NCBI RefSeq assembly: GCF_022399565.1
Contig: NZ_JAJTUT010000003.1
Span: 186,001-250,000, forward strand
Direction of reading: 5' to 3'
DNA: 64,000 nucleotides
Source of the DNA: Flavobacterium algicola
GTDB taxonomy: Bacteria > Bacteroidota > Bacteroidia > Flavobacteriales > Flavobacteriaceae
The notes under the pieces are model-generated. The model saw only the letters and a list, made by a program, of their open reading frames with translations, was not told the origin of the DNA and did no database searches. Shown piece after piece: positions 45,303-55,204 of the stretch (the first letter of the stretch is position 1; the number at the start of each line of letters is the position of its first letter). Both the position numbers and the translations under genes were made by a program.

Positions 45303-47144
45303 ATGAAAAAATGCATTCTTTTATTTTCCATCTTATCTGTATTTACGCAAGTAAAAGCTCAAAATGAAACGGATAAATTTGAATTAAAAACTACATTAAT
45401 AAGTCCAGAAAAAATCACGAAAATAAATGAAGGACACTACTTCATAGACTTTGGAAGGGATTTTTTTGGTACCGTAGGCGTAACATCCAAGAGAGAACAA
45501 AACGATTCAATCATCTTTCGTTTAGGGGAGAAGCTAGAGACCACAAACAAAATAGATAGAAACCCAGGAGGGACTATTCGATACCAACAAGTTAAAGTAA
45601 ATAGCTTATCTGCCAATCAATCTATTAGTTTGCAACTTACTCCAGATAAAAGAAATACGGGTAGTGCTGCAATTGTAATGCCCGCTGAGATTGGAGTCAT
45701 TATGCCATTTAGATACCTAGAAGTAGAAAATCTAAAAGTTCCTATTGACGAAGTTGCATTTGTTCAAAAGGCGGTTCATTATCAATTCAATGATGATGCA
45801 AGTTATTTTTCATCTTCGAATAAAATAATGGATTCTATTTGGGACATGTGCAAACACACCATCAAGGCAACTAGTTTTACCGGTTTCTATGTGGATGGAG
45901 ATCGTGAGCGCATACCTTATGAAGCCGATGCTTATATCAACCAGTTGAGCCATTATAGTGTAGATAATGATTACGGCATGGCAAGAAGAACCAATGCTTA
46001 TTTTATGAGCAATCCTACTTGGCCTACAGAATGGTTATTGCATACTGTTTTAATGTTTCATACGGATTATATGTACACTGGTGACATTGGTCCACTTGAG
46101 GAGCATTACGAGAATCTAAAACTTAAAACGTTGATGGATCTAGAACGAGCTGACGGATTGATTTCATCACATTCTTCGAATCTAGATGAGGAATTAATTT
46201 TAAAATTAGGTTTTAAGAAAGCAAATGTAAAAATTAAGGATATCATAGATTGGCCTGGTGCACAAAAGGATACAGGTTGGAAACTTGCAATGCCAGAAGG
46301 CGAACGCGATGGGTATGATATCGTACCCGTGAATACCGTTGTCAATGCTTTCTACTATTATAATTTAAAATTAATGGTGGATATTGCTAATGCTATTGGA
46401 AAAAAAGAAGACGCTATATTTTTTAAAGACAAGGCAGAAAAAGTTATGGAGACTATTAATTCAAAACTTTTTAATCATGAAAAAGGATATTATTTAGATG
46501 GTGAAAACACTACGCATTCTTCTTTGCACGCCAATATGTTTCCTTTGGCTTTTGATTTGGTACCACAAGAACATGTGAAAACTGTTACCGATTTTGTAAA
46601 AACAAGAGGAATGGCTTGTAGCGTTTACGGAGCACAATATTTGTTAGAAGGATTATATAAAAATAATGAAGAGAAATATGCTGCAGCCATGATTTCTGAT
46701 ACTATTGGTGATCGCAATTGGTGGAACATGATTAAAATAGGATCGACCATGACGATGGAAGCATGGGATATGAAGTACAAACCAAATTCTGATTGGAATC
46801 ATGCGTGGGGTACCGCTCCCTTAAATGTTATTACGAGATACATGTGGGGAATTCAACCAAAAACGGCTGGGTTTAAAACAGCAATGATTAAACCTCTACT
46901 GGGAGACCTTGAGAGTAGTAGTATAAAAGTGCCAACTATTTTGGGACCTATCACAGCTGATTATGTAGCAGCAGCCAATAATAAAAAACAGTATACCATC
47001 TCCATTCCAGAGCACATGACTGCAGATTTTGAAATTGGACAGGCTAAAAAAATCTATTTAAACGGAAAAAAAGTTAGCAAGAAAAAAGAAATAATTCAAT
47101 TACAGCCAGGAAAAAATGTAATCGAAATTACTTCATCAAAGTAG
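45303..47144 (+). CDS. GH78-like alpha-L-rhamnosidase
   Basis: A 613-aa protein with a Sec signal (VKAQ, about 19). A beta-sandwich comes first (INEGHYFIDFGRDFFGTVGV), then a six-hairpin helical barrel typical of bacterial rhamnosidases: FYVDGDRERIPYEADAYIN with Glu207 near the expected general-acid site, PTEWLLHTVLMFHTDYMYTGD, and MIKIGSTMTMEAWDMKYK with the expected general-base Glu. SDWNHAWGTAPLNVITRYMWGI is the family C-terminal motif. It is shorter than many GH78 enzymes and lacks extra N-terminal binding domains. Family GH78 or the related GH106-type barrel would be the alternatives, with GH78 favoured. Implies rhamnose or a similar 6-deoxysugar in the substrate. Confidence 0.85.
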   Translation: MKKCILLFSILSVFTQVKAQNETDKFELKTTLISPEKITKINEGHYFIDFGRDFFGTVGVTSKREQNDSIIFRLGEKLETTNKIDRNPGGTIRYQQVKVNSLSANQSISLQLTPDKRNTGSAAIVMPAEIGVIMPFRYLEVENLKVPIDEVAFVQKAVHYQFNDDASYFSSSNKIMDSIWDMCKHTIKATSFTGFYVDGDRERIPYEADAYINQLSHYSVDNDYGMARRTNAYFMSNPTWPTEWLLHTVLMFHTDYMYTGDIGPLEEHYENLKLKTLMDLERADGLISSHSSNLDEELILKLGFKKANVKIKDIIDWPGAQKDTGWKLAMPEGERDGYDIVPVNTVVNAFYYYNLKLMVDIANAIGKKEDAIFFKDKAEKVMETINSKLFNHEKGYYLDGENTTHSSLHANMFPLAFDLVPQEHVKTVTDFVKTRGMACSVYGAQYLLEGLYKNNEEKYAAAMISDTIGDRNWWNMIKIGSTMTMEAWDMKYKPNSDWNHAWGTAPLNVITRYMWGIQPKTAGFKTAMIKPLLGDLESSSIKVPTILGPITADYVAAANNKKQYTISIPEHMTADFEIGQAKKIYLNGKKVSKKKEIIQLQPGKNVIEITSSK

Positions 47145-47173
47145 AGGAATTACTTTTTAGAAGGATAAAAAAT

Positions 47174-47222
47174 AACTCGTTGAGCGCCATTATTGATAGT
47201 GTGCTCAACGAGTTTCTTTTTT
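47174..47222. terminator. Bidirectional terminator between convergent genes
   Basis: AACTCGTTGAGC (47174-47185) and GCTCAACGAGTT (47103 is outside; the arm is 47203-47214) form a perfect 12-bp stem around a 17-nt loop. A T-rich tract follows on the plus strand and an A-run precedes it, giving U-runs in both directions. It lies between the rhamnosidase and the symporter gene, which converge here. Confidence 0.8.
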
Positions 47223-48791
47223 TTAAGATAATAATACATAAATTAATACGGTCAAAAATACGAGTACAAAGCCTGCTATTTTAACTCCCGACCAAGAATC
47301 TTCTTCGATCTCCGTAAGTTTAAATTCACTCTGAATTTCTGGATACATTCTTGAAACAGCAAACATAATTATAAAGTTCAGTACAAATTCAATTCCCCAT
47401 AAGTGAATGAAGTGGATGTTCAATTCTAAAATAAAAGTAGTTAGGATATAAAAGACAAATCCAAAAAACAATCCTGCTTTGGCTCCTTTGGTTGTAATTT
47501 GTTTAAAGAATATACCCGCAATTATGATTGAAGAGATAGGAATAAAAAAGATTCCGTTTAATTTCTGTAACAGTTGATACAAACCATCTGGAGCATATGC
47601 TACAAGCGGTGCTACCGAAATAGCGATTACGGCAAGTACTACCGAGGATAATTTCCCATACCTTACAAGTTTTTCGTCGCTTACATTTTTATTGATATTT
47701 TTTTTATAAATATCGAGACAAAAGATAGTACTAGCAGAGTTCAATACACTATTAAAAGTGCTCAAAACGGCTCCCAATATGACAGCGGCAAAAAATCCGT
47801 AGAGGTAAGTAGGCAGTACTTTTTTGACCAATAAAGGATAAATCATATCTGGATTTTCATAATATTGATCTTTAAAGTAATAATAACTTATAAGGCCAGG
47901 AAGTACAATAATAATAGGCACAAATAATTTTAAAATACCAGTATAGATGAGACCTTTCTGTGCTTCAATCAAATTTTTTGCTCCAAAAGCGCGCTGGATA
48001 ATAGCTTGATTCATTCCCCAGAAATAAATTTGGTTCACCATAAGACCTGTAAAAAGTACCGAAAAAGGCATCACAGAATCCGACTCACCGATTATATCAA
48101 ACTTATCAGGGGCAAAATCGTAAACGGTACTCAAACCGCTAAAAAAATTTCCGTCACCAATTTGATACAGTGCAATAGCAGGAATAAGTAATCCACCGAG
48201 CATCAGACCAATCCCATTTAATGTATCCGAATACGCTACGGCTTTTAATCCGCCAAAAATGGCGTACAAAGAACCAATAAAACCAATTACGACTACAGTG
48301 TACACCAAGGATTCTTCTTTTGAAATCTGGAATAAGTTAGAGAAATCAAAGACACTTTCGATATTGATAGCACCAGAATACAAAACGATAGGCAATAAAG
48401 TAATTACAAAAGATGCCATTAATAAAAAGGCAACTACAGAACGTATAACGCCATCAAAACGTTTTTCTAAAAATTCGGGGATGGTGGTCAAGCCAAGTTT
48501 TATGAAGTGCGGAATAAAATAAATAGCAGCTATAACAAGAGCTATCGCAGAAGTTACTTCCCAAGCAATGACTATTATTCCGTTTCTGTAAGAGCTCCCA
48601 TTCATACCAATTAAATGTTCGGTAGATATGTTTGTAAGTATCATTGACCCAGCGATGATAGGACCAGTCAAGCTTTTTCCAGCCAAAAAATAACCTTGGA
48701 CCGATGTAAAACTTTCTTTTCGGAGTTTATAAATAGTGTAAAAAATAACAAAGAAGGTAAATCCAAAAAAACCTAGACATGTATATAACAT
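47223..48791 (-). CDS. Sodium/solute symporter (SSS family)
   Basis: A 522-aa integral membrane protein of the SSS/SGLT family with about 13-14 hydrophobic segments, moving a sugar, polyol or acid inward with sodium. SLTGPIIAGSMILTNISTEHLIGMNGSSY near the N-terminus is the conserved TM1-TM2 region of SGLT-like members; GGLKAVAYSDTLNGIG and AVILGAVLSTFNSVLNSAS are further signatures. It lies 16 bp downstream of the inositol oxygenase gene in the same direction, so the pair is probably an operon and the cargo may be myo-inositol or a uronate. The neighbour is the only basis for that. Confidence 0.9.
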   Translation of the reverse strand: MLYTCLGFFGFTFFVIFYTIYKLRKESFTSVQGYFLAGKSLTGPIIAGSMILTNISTEHLIGMNGSSYRNGIIVIAWEVTSAIALVIAAIYFIPHFIKLGLTTIPEFLEKRFDGVIRSVVAFLLMASFVITLLPIVLYSGAINIESVFDFSNLFQISKEESLVYTVVVIGFIGSLYAIFGGLKAVAYSDTLNGIGLMLGGLLIPAIALYQIGDGNFFSGLSTVYDFAPDKFDIIGESDSVMPFSVLFTGLMVNQIYFWGMNQAIIQRAFGAKNLIEAQKGLIYTGILKLFVPIIIVLPGLISYYYFKDQYYENPDMIYPLLVKKVLPTYLYGFFAAVILGAVLSTFNSVLNSASTIFCLDIYKKNINKNVSDEKLVRYGKLSSVVLAVIAISVAPLVAYAPDGLYQLLQKLNGIFFIPISSIIIAGIFFKQITTKGAKAGLFFGFVFYILTTFILELNIHFIHLWGIEFVLNFIIMFAVSRMYPEIQSEFKLTEIEEDSWSGVKIAGFVLVFLTVLIYVLLS

Positions 48792-48807
48792 AAGTTGATT
48801 TTTTTAA

Positions 48808-49680
48808 TTAGAAATTTAACTTTTCTGGCAAATATTTAGAAACAAGTTCTTTGTAATAAGGCATTAGTTTTTTTACATCTGGTTTTACGGGTGCTTTGGT
48901 GTACAAATCATAAGGGTTGAATAGTTTTACCCATTCAAACATTTCCACATCTTTTTCATTCATCAAATGGGCATAATCATTTTCTCTATGTTGCGAATAA
49001 AAGGAGTGATAACGGATCATGTATAGGGCAGGATCAGGTAAATAATTTTTCATTATTTGATACAGATATTCATCGTGTCCCCAGCTCATCTTTACATTAT
49101 CTAAACCGCAGTTTGGGCTGTAAACTCCAAATTTTGTATTGTATTTAGGATTTGTAGTATCAGGATTTTCAGAGAAAAATTCAGGATAAACAATCTTATC
49201 TGAAAATTTACAACCTACAGGGAAGGTGTCACCTACAACAGCCCATTGTGGCTCTCCAAACAAACACAATACTTTACCCAAATCGTGTATAAAACCAGTT
49301 AATATAAACCAGTCCGGATGGCCATCTGCTCGAATTGCTTCGGAGGTTTGCAATAAATGCTGCAGCTGATCTAAATCAATATCAGGATCACTATCATCAA
49401 TTAGGGTGTTTAAAAAATCTACGGCTTCCCAGAGGGATAATTCTTTTTTATCAAATTTTAAAAATTCTTCTTCCTTGCTACAAACAAAATCATAAGTCTG
49501 GTACAAATGATTGATTCGGTAAAATTCTTTGACAGTTTCTAATCGTTCTGAATCGACATAATTTCGAAATTCTTCCTTTTCTTTTACAGTGGCATCGGGA
49601 TCAGGATATCGCTCTTTCAAGTTGTCTTCCCAGTCGTCAATATTTTCCATGGGATTGTTCTGGTTCTTTAAATCTTTCAT
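48808..49680 (-). CDS. myo-Inositol oxygenase (MIOX)
   Basis: Di-iron oxygenase converting myo-inositol plus O2 to D-glucuronate in the cytoplasm; no signal peptide. The 290-aa protein matches the family closely, and all six iron ligands can be placed: His121 (ADGHPDW), His132-Asp133 (GFIHDLGK), His202 (SWGHDEY), His225 (RYHSFY) and Asp258 (NPYDLY). [17 protein letters not shown] and [13 protein letters not shown] are also highly conserved. A second in-frame Met (residue 11) is a possible start. This enzyme is unusual in a polysaccharide locus. With the symporter it could feed inositol into the same glucuronate pathway used for uronic acids from the glycan. Confidence 0.93.
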   Translation of the reverse strand: MKDLKNQNNPMENIDDWEDNLKERYPDPDATVKEKEEFRNYVDSERLETVKEFYRINHLYQTYDFVCSKEEEFLKFDKKELSLWEAVDFLNTLIDDSDPDIDLDQLQHLLQTSEAIRADGHPDWFILTGFIHDLGKVLCLFGEPQWAVVGDTFPVGCKFSDKIVYPEFFSENPDTTNPKYNTKFGVYSPNCGLDNVKMSWGHDEYLYQIMKNYLPDPALYMIRYHSFYSQHRENDYAHLMNEKDVEMFEWVKLFNPYDLYTKAPVKPDVKKLMPYYKELVSKYLPEKLNF

Positions 49681-50256
49681 AGGTTTTTGTTTAGTTATTA
49701 TAATTATTTAAAATTTTTTTAAGTGTCAAATCTTTTCGCATTCCGATAACTCATTTGTATATCTTAAAATTCTTCACTTCATTCGAAAAAAAAATACAGG
49801 AATGATTAACTGTTTTTGATGTTTATAAAATGAATTAACGGGTCTATAAAAACAAGTTTTAAAATGAGATTAGATGAAAAGGCATTATTCAAATTATACA
49901 GATAGAATTACATGTACTATTTCAAAAAAAGTCATTGTAATCTCCATAAAAATCATGCTCAAAAATGTCAAACAATAATTGAAAGTGTTCGAATGATCGA
50001 ATGCTTTAGTGAAAATGTCGGGTCAAAGCGTTTTATTATCAGTTGATTAGATTTACTAATATAAAACTTAAAACCCTTTTTTAGATGGACAGATGCATCA
50101 CATTCAAGGATAAATTATTCATTTTTAGATCGAAATTTACGCAGTACTAAACAGCTCGCTTTTCCATGTTTTTGAATAGATCGTCCATTTCTAAACTTAA
50201 CTTTTATGCTAATTTTAACAAATCATTACTAACCATTATTAACTAAACTAACCAAA
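49681..50256. promoter_or_regulatory. 576-bp divergent intergenic region (inositol oxygenase / SusC)
   Basis: AT-rich and without a credible ORF. It must carry the minus-strand promoter for the oxygenase-symporter pair and the plus-strand promoter and leader of susC. I found no exact TAnnTTTG box on either strand. A short tandem direct repeat TCGAATGA/TCGAATGC lies at 49989-50004 near the middle and could be an operator. Confidence 0.4.
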
Positions 50257-53200
50257 ATGGAAAAACTTAAATTATTATTAACCGTGTTTTTAATAACGTT
50301 TTCAATTAACACATGGTCACAAACTACTCAGGTGAGTGGTACCGTTCTAGACGAATTAGGCATGCCACTACCAGGAGCCAATGTTATGGTAAAAGGAACA
50401 AAAAGTGGAGTTACTACAGATTTTGATGGGAACTTTACCATTGCTGCAGACAATAAGAAAGGTGTTTTACAGATCTCTTATATAGGGTTCACTAATAAAG
50501 AAGTAAGTTTAAATGGAGCTAAAAGTTATAAAATCAAACTTGGCTCTGATGCAACAGGACTAGATGAAGTAGCCGTGATTGGTTATGGCTCTGTAAAAAA
50601 ATCAGATTTGACAGGGGCGGTTAAATCTTTAAACAATAAAGATTTGACAAGCCAAAAGAAAACAGATATCGGTCAAGCTTTACAAGGTAGAGTATCTGGT
50701 GTTGATGTTCAAACTTTGAGTTCAAAACCAGGAGCACCTCTTTCTATAAAAATTAGAGGTAATACGGTAATTACAAATACAACAGTAGACAATGACGGAG
50801 TTAGCGATGATGTCAACCGCGACTTGTCAAAACCACTTTATGTAGTAGATGGAATCTTTTTTAACAATATCAACATACTTAACCCAGCGGACATTGAGCA
50901 AATAGATATTCTTAAAGATGTATCTGCAACGGCGATATATGGTTCAAGAGGAGCAAATGGAGTTGTTATCATTACAACAAAAAATGGTATCGAAGGAAAA
51001 ACAGAATTCTCATATGAGTCTACTTTTGGATTACGCTCTGCTACAAACTTACCAGACTTTTTTAATGGTGATGAATATTTAGATTTCGTAGATGATGCAT
51101 TGAAAGCAGTTGTTTGGAGAGGAAAATTTACTACCAGTGGTGGAGTAGGTACTGTAGATGATTATAATAATGCAGTTATAGATCGTACAACGCAGATACA
51201 GACCAATAATACAGAAGCAGATAATGCAGATAGTGGAAAATATACTGATTGGGCAAAATTAATACGCAAAACAGGTATTCAAACAAGTCACAACTTGAGT
51301 ATGTCTGGTGGTTCTAATGGGCTTGTGTATAGCGGATCATTGAGTTATTTAAAAGATGAGGGTGTTATAGGTATTGAAGGATACGATCGCTATAATTTAA
51401 GTGCTTCACTTTCTAAGAAAGTCAATGACAAATTAACTGTCGGAGTTAAATCTTATTTAGCATTTTCGACAAGGGAAGAGGGAAGTAGAGAATTGTTTAG
51501 AACTAGTTATAGATTAGCACCAACATTAAGTGCTTATGACACAAATGGGGAGATTATACCATTTCCTGATGCACAAGATAATTTTTTACCAAATCCATTG
51601 TATGAGTCAGAAGGGACATGGTTCACAAATACAAAAACGATTGATGTTATAGCAAGTGCATTTGTAAACTATAAACCAGCGAAATGGTTAAGTTTAAAAA
51701 CACAGTTTGCGCCTAATATAAATACTACACGTTTTGGAGAGTTTCGCGGTTTATTGAGTAAATCTTCGGCTAATAATCCAGCATCTATTAGATCTTATTA
51801 CAATACAGATTTTCATACTTCTTACACTTGGGATAATATTGCCGATTTAAATTTTGATATCAAAGAAGGTCATAATTTAAAAGCGACTATAATCTCTTCT
51901 ATTTTTTACGACCATTATGAAGGTAGTGATACTGAAACTAGAAATTATGATACAGACGCTTACAGTTTCTACAATACAGGTGCGGGTACTGATATTAGAA
52001 ATTATGATACGTATGCAACCAAAGAGACTTTATCTTCTTTTGCAGGTAGATTGAATTATTCGATCAACAATAAATATTTATTCACCTTCACAGGAAGATA
52101 TGATGGATCATCAAAATTATCTGCTGGTAATAAATGGAATTTTTTCCCATCTGCTGCCTTTGCTTGGAAAGCTAGTAATGAGGAATTCTTAAAAAATATT
52201 AATTGGTTGAGCACGTTAAAAGTTAGAACGAGCTATGGTGAGGCCGGTAATGCTCAACGAGTTCCAGTATACAGCTCATTTCCTCTACTGTCAGCTTCAA
52301 ATTATTTATTTAATACAACAATTGGATTAGGAAAAGATATTAGCACACTAGCAAACCAAGAATTGACATGGGAGGTTTCAAAAGAGTATAATTTTGGTCT
52401 TGACTTTGGATTCTTAAACAGTCGCATTAGCGGTAGTTTTGATTATTATAATAAGAAGACAGTTGGAAGTATTCTTTCTAGACAGTTGTCTTATATCACA
52501 GGATTTGGTACTTCTACAGCGGTGCCTTCTGCAATTGGTAATTTCGGTTCTGTTCGTAATAGTGGAGTAGAGATTGCATTAAAAACAGTAAATGTTAAAT
52601 ACAGAGATTTCACTTGGGCAACTAACTTTAATTATACTAAGAATACGAATGAAATCTTAAAATTAGATGGAAATTTAAATACAATTCCTTACGGACGAAA
52701 TGGTGTACTTAATGTTGGGTCTTCTATTGATGCAGTATATGGTTACGAAAAACTTGGTATTTGGCAAATTGACGAAGCTCCAGCTGCAGCTGTTTATGGT
52801 GCCGTTCCTGGTTTGTATAAATTTAAAGATCAAAATAACGATAACATAATAAACCAAGCTGATAAAGTTGTTTTAGGTTCAAGAGATCCTAAATGGGTAG
52901 GTGGTTTAACAAATTCTTTTAGCTATAAAAATCTTGATATGAATGTTCAAGTAAATATTAGGCAAGGTGTTTACGGACATTCTGAATTTTTACAAAATTT
53001 TAATGCGCAGTCACCAACTTTTAATAGTTTGGATCTGAACTACTGGACACCTAATAATCCAACTGGAGATTATCCAATTCCAGGTTATGGAAATCAAAAC
53101 AGTGGAGCAAGTAGCGCTGATGAGTGGTTTTTTGAAGATATGTCCTATGTAAGAGTTGGAAACATCGGACTAGGTTATAAATTTAATCAAGATTTATTAG

Positions 53201-53361
53201 ATAAATTAAGTATGAATAATATGAGAATATCATTAGATGTTCAAAATCCATTTACGTTCACCAATTATAAAGGGCCAGATCCAGAAACGGGATTGCAAAA
53301 CTCTTACAACATGACATATTCTGTTAGAACTGTATTACTTGGACTTAGCTTATCATTTTAA
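50257..53361 (+). CDS. susC: SusC-family TonB-dependent outer-membrane transporter
   Basis: A 1034-aa outer-membrane receptor importing oligosaccharides by TonB energy. Sec signal (NTWSQ, about 22). It has an N-terminal carboxypeptidase-regulatory-like domain (QVSGTVLDELGMPLPGANV, about 25-105), the plug (about 110-240; VIGYGSVKKSDLTGAVKSL, then ALQGRVSGVDVQ and GANGVVIITTKNG), and a 22-strand barrel ending in LLGLSLSF with terminal Phe. No STN extension, so no direct anti-sigma signalling is suggested. It is followed 14 bp later by susD. This is the only SusC in the window and the likely import gate for the whole locus. The symbol is used in the family sense. Confidence 0.96.
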   Translation: MEKLKLLLTVFLITFSINTWSQTTQVSGTVLDELGMPLPGANVMVKGTKSGVTTDFDGNFTIAADNKKGVLQISYIGFTNKEVSLNGAKSYKIKLGSDATGLDEVAVIGYGSVKKSDLTGAVKSLNNKDLTSQKKTDIGQALQGRVSGVDVQTLSSKPGAPLSIKIRGNTVITNTTVDNDGVSDDVNRDLSKPLYVVDGIFFNNINILNPADIEQIDILKDVSATAIYGSRGANGVVIITTKNGIEGKTEFSYESTFGLRSATNLPDFFNGDEYLDFVDDALKAVVWRGKFTTSGGVGTVDDYNNAVIDRTTQIQTNNTEADNADSGKYTDWAKLIRKTGIQTSHNLSMSGGSNGLVYSGSLSYLKDEGVIGIEGYDRYNLSASLSKKVNDKLTVGVKSYLAFSTREEGSRELFRTSYRLAPTLSAYDTNGEIIPFPDAQDNFLPNPLYESEGTWFTNTKTIDVIASAFVNYKPAKWLSLKTQFAPNINTTRFGEFRGLLSKSSANNPASIRSYYNTDFHTSYTWDNIADLNFDIKEGHNLKATIISSIFYDHYEGSDTETRNYDTDAYSFYNTGAGTDIRNYDTYATKETLSSFAGRLNYSINNKYLFTFTGRYDGSSKLSAGNKWNFFPSAAFAWKASNEEFLKNINWLSTLKVRTSYGEAGNAQRVPVYSSFPLLSASNYLFNTTIGLGKDISTLANQELTWEVSKEYNFGLDFGFLNSRISGSFDYYNKKTVGSILSRQLSYITGFGTSTAVPSAIGNFGSVRNSGVEIALKTVNVKYRDFTWATNFNYTKNTNEILKLDGNLNTIPYGRNGVLNVGSSIDAVYGYEKLGIWQIDEAPAAAVYGAVPGLYKFKDQNNDNIINQADKVVLGSRDPKWVGGLTNSFSYKNLDMNVQVNIRQGVYGHSEFLQNFNAQSPTFNSLDLNYWTPNNPTGDYPIPGYGNQNSGASSADEWFFEDMSYVRVGNIGLGYKFNQDLLDKLSMNNMRISLDVQNPFTFTNYKGPDPETGLQNSYNMTYSVRTVLLGLSLSF

Positions 53362-53375
53362 TAAAAATATATATT

Positions 53376-55040
53376 ATGAAACATTCAATAAAATTTAATA
53401 TTTCCTATTTCTGGATTTTTTCAATGGTATTTTTATGCTCTTGTAACAATTACTTGGAAGAAGAAATTTATTCAGACCAAACTGCAGATTCGTTTATAAC
53501 AGAAAATAATGCAGATCAATTAGTAGTAGCGACTTATACAGGCTTAAGAAGGATTTATACCAATTATGATTTCCAATTTTTAGGAACTGATATTTTCACA
53601 GCACAAACAGAGCTTTTTTCTATAACAAAGCAAAATGATTATGTCACTTTAGATTCTAGTCAAGGTTTAGAATACTGGGCATCAAATTATAACGTAATCG
53701 CTCAAGCTAATACGGTAATTAATAGATATGAAAATCAAATAAACTGGAGTACTTCAAAGTTAGGCGATAAAGCATATGGTATTGCTCAAGCAAAAGCGCT
53801 TAGAGGTTTGGCATTCTTTAATTTGGTACAACAATACGGAGGTGTAGTTTTACAATTAAACGAATCTTTAAGTATTCGATCAGATTATACAAGAAGTACT
53901 GAGCAACAAACTTACGAGCAAATAATAAATGATCTAGAAGCTGCCATTCCAAGTTTGCAAGACGTACCAGCTGCAGGACGTTTTTCTAAACGTGCGGCTC
54001 AACATTTACTTGCTGAAGTTTATTTGACAAAAGGATACAAATCTTATGGTAGCACTACCGATTTTAGTACTGCGGCTGCATTGGCAGAACTAGCTATTGG
54101 AACATATGATATTAGAACTCAAACGTATGCTAAAGTATTCGATATTACAAATCAAGTTAATGCAGAAGTATTATTTGCAGTACAAAATGGTACAACTGGA
54201 GATGTAAGCAATAGAACAAATACAAAACATTCTATTTTTATAAATGCTTTGAACAACTACAGTGGGATTAGTAGAACAAGCTCATATGGTCTACCAAACA
54301 GCACTTTTGTCGCAATGCCAACTCCATACTTTTATTCATTATTTGCTGCTAATGATACAAGAGAAGCGGTAACAATTAATCGTGTTTTATACGCAAATGA
54401 AGTTGCTACTTATGTTTCTTCAAACGGAACTGATAATGTTAAAGTGGGGGACACAGTAGTTTACTATCCTAAAAACGCACTTAGTGCTACAGATTTGGCC
54501 AAAAGATTGAACAGATATTTAGTGTATCAACCAACTGAATATTTATACGGATTGCCGGCAAATGTTGCTGGATCAATATACCAGTATAGTTCTAATATCA
54601 ACAGAATTAACTTTCCGATTTTCAAGAAATTTGCTGATGTTGGAGTTGTTGGTAGCGAAAGTGGTTCCCGTGATACATTTATCTTTAGAGTTGCGGGTTC
54701 ACATTTAGTTGCTGCAGAAGCATATTTAGCTGCAGGAAATGCAACTAAAGCATTGGAACATCTCAATAGAGTTAGAGAACGTGCAACTGGAGTTACTAAT
54801 TTTTACACTGCAGTAACTGTTGATACAATTTTGAATGAACGTGCCCTTGAACTGGCAGGTGAAGACAATAGATGGGCTGTTTTAAAAAGAACAAGTAAAT
54901 TAGAAGAGCGTATTAAACTTTATAATCCTCACGTAATTGATCATGGTGCTTATTCTGCAAGCACACATTCGCTACGACCTATACCTGCTATCGAGTTACA
55001 ATTATCTCCGACAACGATGGTACAAAATAGCGGTTACTAA
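53376..55040 (+). CDS. susD: SusD-family glycan-binding lipoprotein
   Basis: A 554-aa cell-surface lipoprotein forming the lid of the SusC channel. The lipobox ends FLCSC (Cys23), and an acidic run (LEEE) soon after fits a surface-export signal. The helical SusD fold with TPR-like pairs is visible (KALRGLAFFNLVQQYGGVVL, AAQHLLAEVYLTKG), and the C-terminal RagB/SusD region contains HLVAAEAYLAAGNATKALEHLNRVR and LNERALELAGEDNRWAVLKR. It lies directly after susC and before a strong hairpin terminator, so the pair is likely its own transcript. The symbol is used in the family sense. Confidence 0.96.
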   Translation: MKHSIKFNISYFWIFSMVFLCSCNNYLEEEIYSDQTADSFITENNADQLVVATYTGLRRIYTNYDFQFLGTDIFTAQTELFSITKQNDYVTLDSSQGLEYWASNYNVIAQANTVINRYENQINWSTSKLGDKAYGIAQAKALRGLAFFNLVQQYGGVVLQLNESLSIRSDYTRSTEQQTYEQIINDLEAAIPSLQDVPAAGRFSKRAAQHLLAEVYLTKGYKSYGSTTDFSTAAALAELAIGTYDIRTQTYAKVFDITNQVNAEVLFAVQNGTTGDVSNRTNTKHSIFINALNNYSGISRTSSYGLPNSTFVAMPTPYFYSLFAANDTREAVTINRVLYANEVATYVSSNGTDNVKVGDTVVYYPKNALSATDLAKRLNRYLVYQPTEYLYGLPANVAGSIYQYSSNINRINFPIFKKFADVGVVGSESGSRDTFIFRVAGSHLVAAEAYLAAGNATKALEHLNRVRERATGVTNFYTAVTVDTILNERALELAGEDNRWAVLKRTSKLEERIKLYNPHVIDHGAYSASTHSLRPIPAIELQLSPTTMVQNSGY

Positions 55041-55125
55041 TTAAAAGCCGATTAGATAATTAAACGCAGAGATTTTTATCTAGCAATACTTTGTTCAAAT
55101 CATACAAGGTATAATTATACCCAAA

Positions 55126-55153
55126 AAAGGCAGACAAATTAATGTCTGCCTTT
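55126..55153 (+). terminator. Rho-independent terminator after SusD
   Basis: AAAGGCAGACA (55126-55136) pairs perfectly with TGTCTGCCTTT (55143-55153) around an AATTAA loop, with a T-rich continuation. Likely uncouples the abundant susCD mRNA from the enzyme genes that follow. Confidence 0.82.
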
Positions 55154-55204
55154 AATTAAAAAGGAAATATTTATTAAACGCAATTACTAGCACCTTTTAA
55201 ATAA

